A DNA stretch of 64,000 bases from Planctomycetota bacterium (GTDB taxonomy: Bacteria > Planctomycetota > UBA1135 > GCA-002686595): the NCBI GenBank assembly GCA_023150475.1, contig JAKLKU010000005.1, positions 1 through 64,000 of the forward strand, written 5' to 3'. Positions within the stretch are counted from its first letter, which is position 1. Each line of letters starts with the position of its first letter. The notes beneath the pieces were generated by a model that searched no databases, had not been told where the DNA came from, and was given only the letters and a program-made list of their open reading frames with translations. Shown here one piece after another: positions 62,832-64,000 of the stretch. A program made the position numbers and the translations under genes.

Positions 62832-63256
62832 CGATCCCGCCGCTCTTCCCCGAGGCCGTCGCGGTCACACGCGGCGAGTTCCAACCGACGCGCCCCGCAG
62901 ACGACTACCGAGCTGCGGCGGTCGAGGCGGCCAAGTCCTGGGCACAGCCTGGGGACTCGGAGACGGTGGCGCTCGCGCGCGCCGTCGTCGGTGGCTCGGA
63001 GGTCGTCTCGACACTGTACAGGGCGGCGGGAGTGGCTCACCTCCTCGAAACGCTCGACATCACCGAGCTTGTCCCAAGCGATCAACCGAACGCGCGCCTG
63101 CGGTACCTGACGTGGGCCGCATTCCTTGAACTCGTCCGACCACACCGCGCGCAAGACGAAGACTACACCGACACCGTTCGGCGCTTGCTGAACGGGAACG
63201 TCGCCGCACGCGCCATCTACCTCCTGCTCCTCCAAGAACCCGGACCCAAGCAATGA
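62828..63256 (+). CDS. Repeat-module protein of the element (two copies)
   Basis: A 142-residue protein starting at GTG 62828, overlapping the previous stop by four bases. It contains two copies (about residues 26-67 and 92-132) of a 40-45-residue helical module shared with the next gene: Y-x3-[hydrophobic]-x2-A..., then ET/DT, then ARAVV/VRRLL...N/S, ending V..lY. Compare DDYRAAAVEAAKSW...SETVALARAVV...VSTLYRAAG with the modules downstream. No known family recognised. ATGA overlap with the next gene. Confidence 0.65.
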   Translation: MTIPPLFPEAVAVTRGEFQPTRPADDYRAAAVEAAKSWAQPGDSETVALARAVVGGSEVVSTLYRAAGVAHLLETLDITELVPSDQPNARLRYLTWAAFLELVRPHRAQDEDYTDTVRRLLNGNVAARAIYLLLLQEPGPKQ

Positions 63257-63834
63257 AGACCACCCCCGAAGAACTCATCAAGGAAGCTCTCACCGTTCGA
63301 GACGACGGCATAGAGCCAAAGTACAAGGCCGACGAGTACGAGAGCGCTCTGCTCCACGTCGCGCGCTCTGTCATCACGAGCGACGAAGCCAACGCGCTGA
63401 TCGTCGCGGCGGATCGCGCGCGCGCCCGCGACGAGCTTGGCAAGGCCGCGCCTTCGAGCGCTATCGGGCTCGACGCCGAGCGCGTTGCGAAGTCGGGCTC
63501 CGCGCCGCGCTACACGCGCGACGACTACCACGGCGAGATGCTGGAGATCAGCAAGCGCGAGGCGCGCTCGGGTGAGACCCCGGCCGCCGCCTTCACGCGC
63601 CTCATCGACGAGGGCCGCTTCGACGACCTGTACGCCGCCGGGGAACGTGCCGAAGTCGTCGAGGTCGAGGCCGCGATGACCAAGGCCGCGCCCGAGGATC
63701 GCTTCTACCCGATGCTGCTCGACCTCGCGCAGATGCGGAAGCGCGCGGGCGAGACGATCGAGGCCGCCTGCGCTCGACTCCTGAACGAGGATCCCGTCGT
63801 GCGCGACGCATACGCCGCGACCCAGGGGCTCTGA
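63253..63834 (+). CDS. Repeat-module protein of the element (three copies)
   Basis: A 193-residue protein whose ATG overlaps the previous stop (ATGA). Three copies of the same helical module lie at about residues 24-54, 87-129 and 149-189. The best preserved are DDYHGEMLEISKREARSGET with FTRLIDEGRFDDLYAAG, and DRFYPMLLDLAQMRKRAGET with CARLLNEDPVVRDAYAAT. The shared pattern is Y-x3-[M/L]-L-[E/D]-[I/L]-A-x-x-x-[R/K]-x-G-E-T-x-x-A-x-x-R-L-[I/L]. No Cys or obvious catalytic residues. Likely a structural or adaptor protein of a phage-like particle; function unknown. Confidence 0.65.
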   Translation: MKTTPEELIKEALTVRDDGIEPKYKADEYESALLHVARSVITSDEANALIVAADRARARDELGKAAPSSAIGLDAERVAKSGSAPRYTRDDYHGEMLEISKREARSGETPAAAFTRLIDEGRFDDLYAAGERAEVVEVEAAMTKAAPEDRFYPMLLDLAQMRKRAGETIEAACARLLNEDPVVRDAYAATQGL

Positions 63835-63835
63835 C

Positions 63836-64000
63836 GTGCTCTCCGAGCCGACGCGCCGGGTGATCGCCGCCGCTCGCGCGTTCTATGACCACTTCGGCGA
63901 GTCCATGCACCCGCTACAGCTGCGCCAGCTCGCACACGACACGCCCGGCGCGAGCTACCACGCCGCGTTGATCGTCCTCATGGGCTGCGGCCTGGATCGA
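63836..64000 (+). CDS. Start of a further element gene (cut by window end)
   Basis: An open frame from GTG 63836, one base after the previous stop, to the last base of the window (55 codons). The visible part is helical: RRVIAAARAFYDHFGE and LRQLAHDTPGASYHAAL. It does not carry the repeat module of its two upstream neighbours. Too short to classify; the tight spacing is the main support. Confidence 0.5.
   Translation, partial: MLSEPTRRVIAAARAFYDHFGESMHPLQLRQLAHDTPGASYHAALIVLMGCGLDR

Larger units (their letters stand above)
57685..64000. mobile_element. Integrated prophage-like or satellite element (left part)
   Basis: All genes are on the plus strand and tightly packed: two AlpA/excisionase-like HTH proteins, a P4-type primase-helicase, an iteron-like region, a small-terminase-like protein, a coiled-coil protein and repeat-module proteins with ATGA/GTGA overlaps. 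This order resembles replication and early packaging modules of phages or phage satellites. No integrase, capsid or large terminase is in view; they may lie further right. Confidence 0.65.

Overview
The window is about 64 kb of very GC-rich bacterial chromosome. The gene content points to Planctomycetota: ECF sigma factors paired with Ser/Thr kinases carrying long repeat-rich tails, FG-GAP/ASPIC-UnbV proteins, DUF1080 (3-keto-disaccharide hydrolase) domains, carboxypeptidase-regulatory-like (CarboxypepD_reg) secreted proteins, and many signal-peptide proteins of unknown function. I cannot place it below phylum. A smaller part, from about 57.7 kb to the right end, is an integrated mobile or prophage-like element.

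Layout. 0.1-9 kb: a minus-strand run of secreted proteins including an alpha/beta hydrolase, then a translationally coupled c-type cytochrome and a beta-propeller/double-DUF1080 protein, and an outer-membrane barrel. 9.2-14.8 kb: an LTA-synthase-like sulfatase, an ECF sigma factor, and a divergent Ser/Thr kinase with TPR-like tail. 15-16.5 kb: a lower-GC islet of two secreted proteins, one with an HExxH motif. 16.7-18.8 kb: alkylation repair (Ada/AlkA fusion coupled to Ogt). 18.8-24.6 kb: a degenerate aspartyl-protease-like protein, then a coupled trio: ASPIC/UnbV protein, B12-type radical SAM enzyme with a PqqD-like tail, and a 57-residue peptide. 24.7-34.2 kb: a large glycosidase-like lipoprotein, a metzincin-like protease, a membrane protein and a D-amino-acid-oxidase-like enzyme. 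34.3-44.5 kb: a four-gene minus-strand operon described below. 45.4-55.4 kb: a lipoprotein, a tyrosine phosphatase, 6-phosphogluconolactonase, aconitase, a DUF900-like hydrolase, PqiA-like protein, RNase D, and tRNA-Ala and tRNA-Asp genes, each with a recognisable promoter and terminator.

The most striking system is the operon at 34.3-44.5 kb. Its first gene encodes a secreted protein with about 84 copies of the hexapeptide T-C-[N/D/S/G]-G-x-x. A Cys every six residues next to Thr is the spacing of the disulfide-laddered beta-solenoid of beetle antifreeze proteins. The protein is two complete precursors fused in frame, each with its own signal peptide, repeat block and PEP-CTERM-like tail. 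Downstream are a large CarboxypepD_reg protein and two polytopic membrane proteins with extracytoplasmic GATase1/DUF4350-like domains. One of these has an exosortase-like N-terminal part (candidate Cys177 and Arg217). I infer a dedicated surface-sorting locus for a Cys/Thr solenoid.

At 57.7 kb the gene for a membrane-anchored ECF sigma/CarboxypepD_reg protein is cut inside its sigma-4 helix-turn-helix. To its right the DNA changes to element genes: two AlpA-like HTH proteins, a P4-type primase-helicase, inverted iteron-like clusters, a small-terminase-like protein, and coiled-coil and repeat-module proteins. The element therefore appears to have integrated into, and split, a sigma-factor gene. 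No integrase is visible; the other end lies outside the window.
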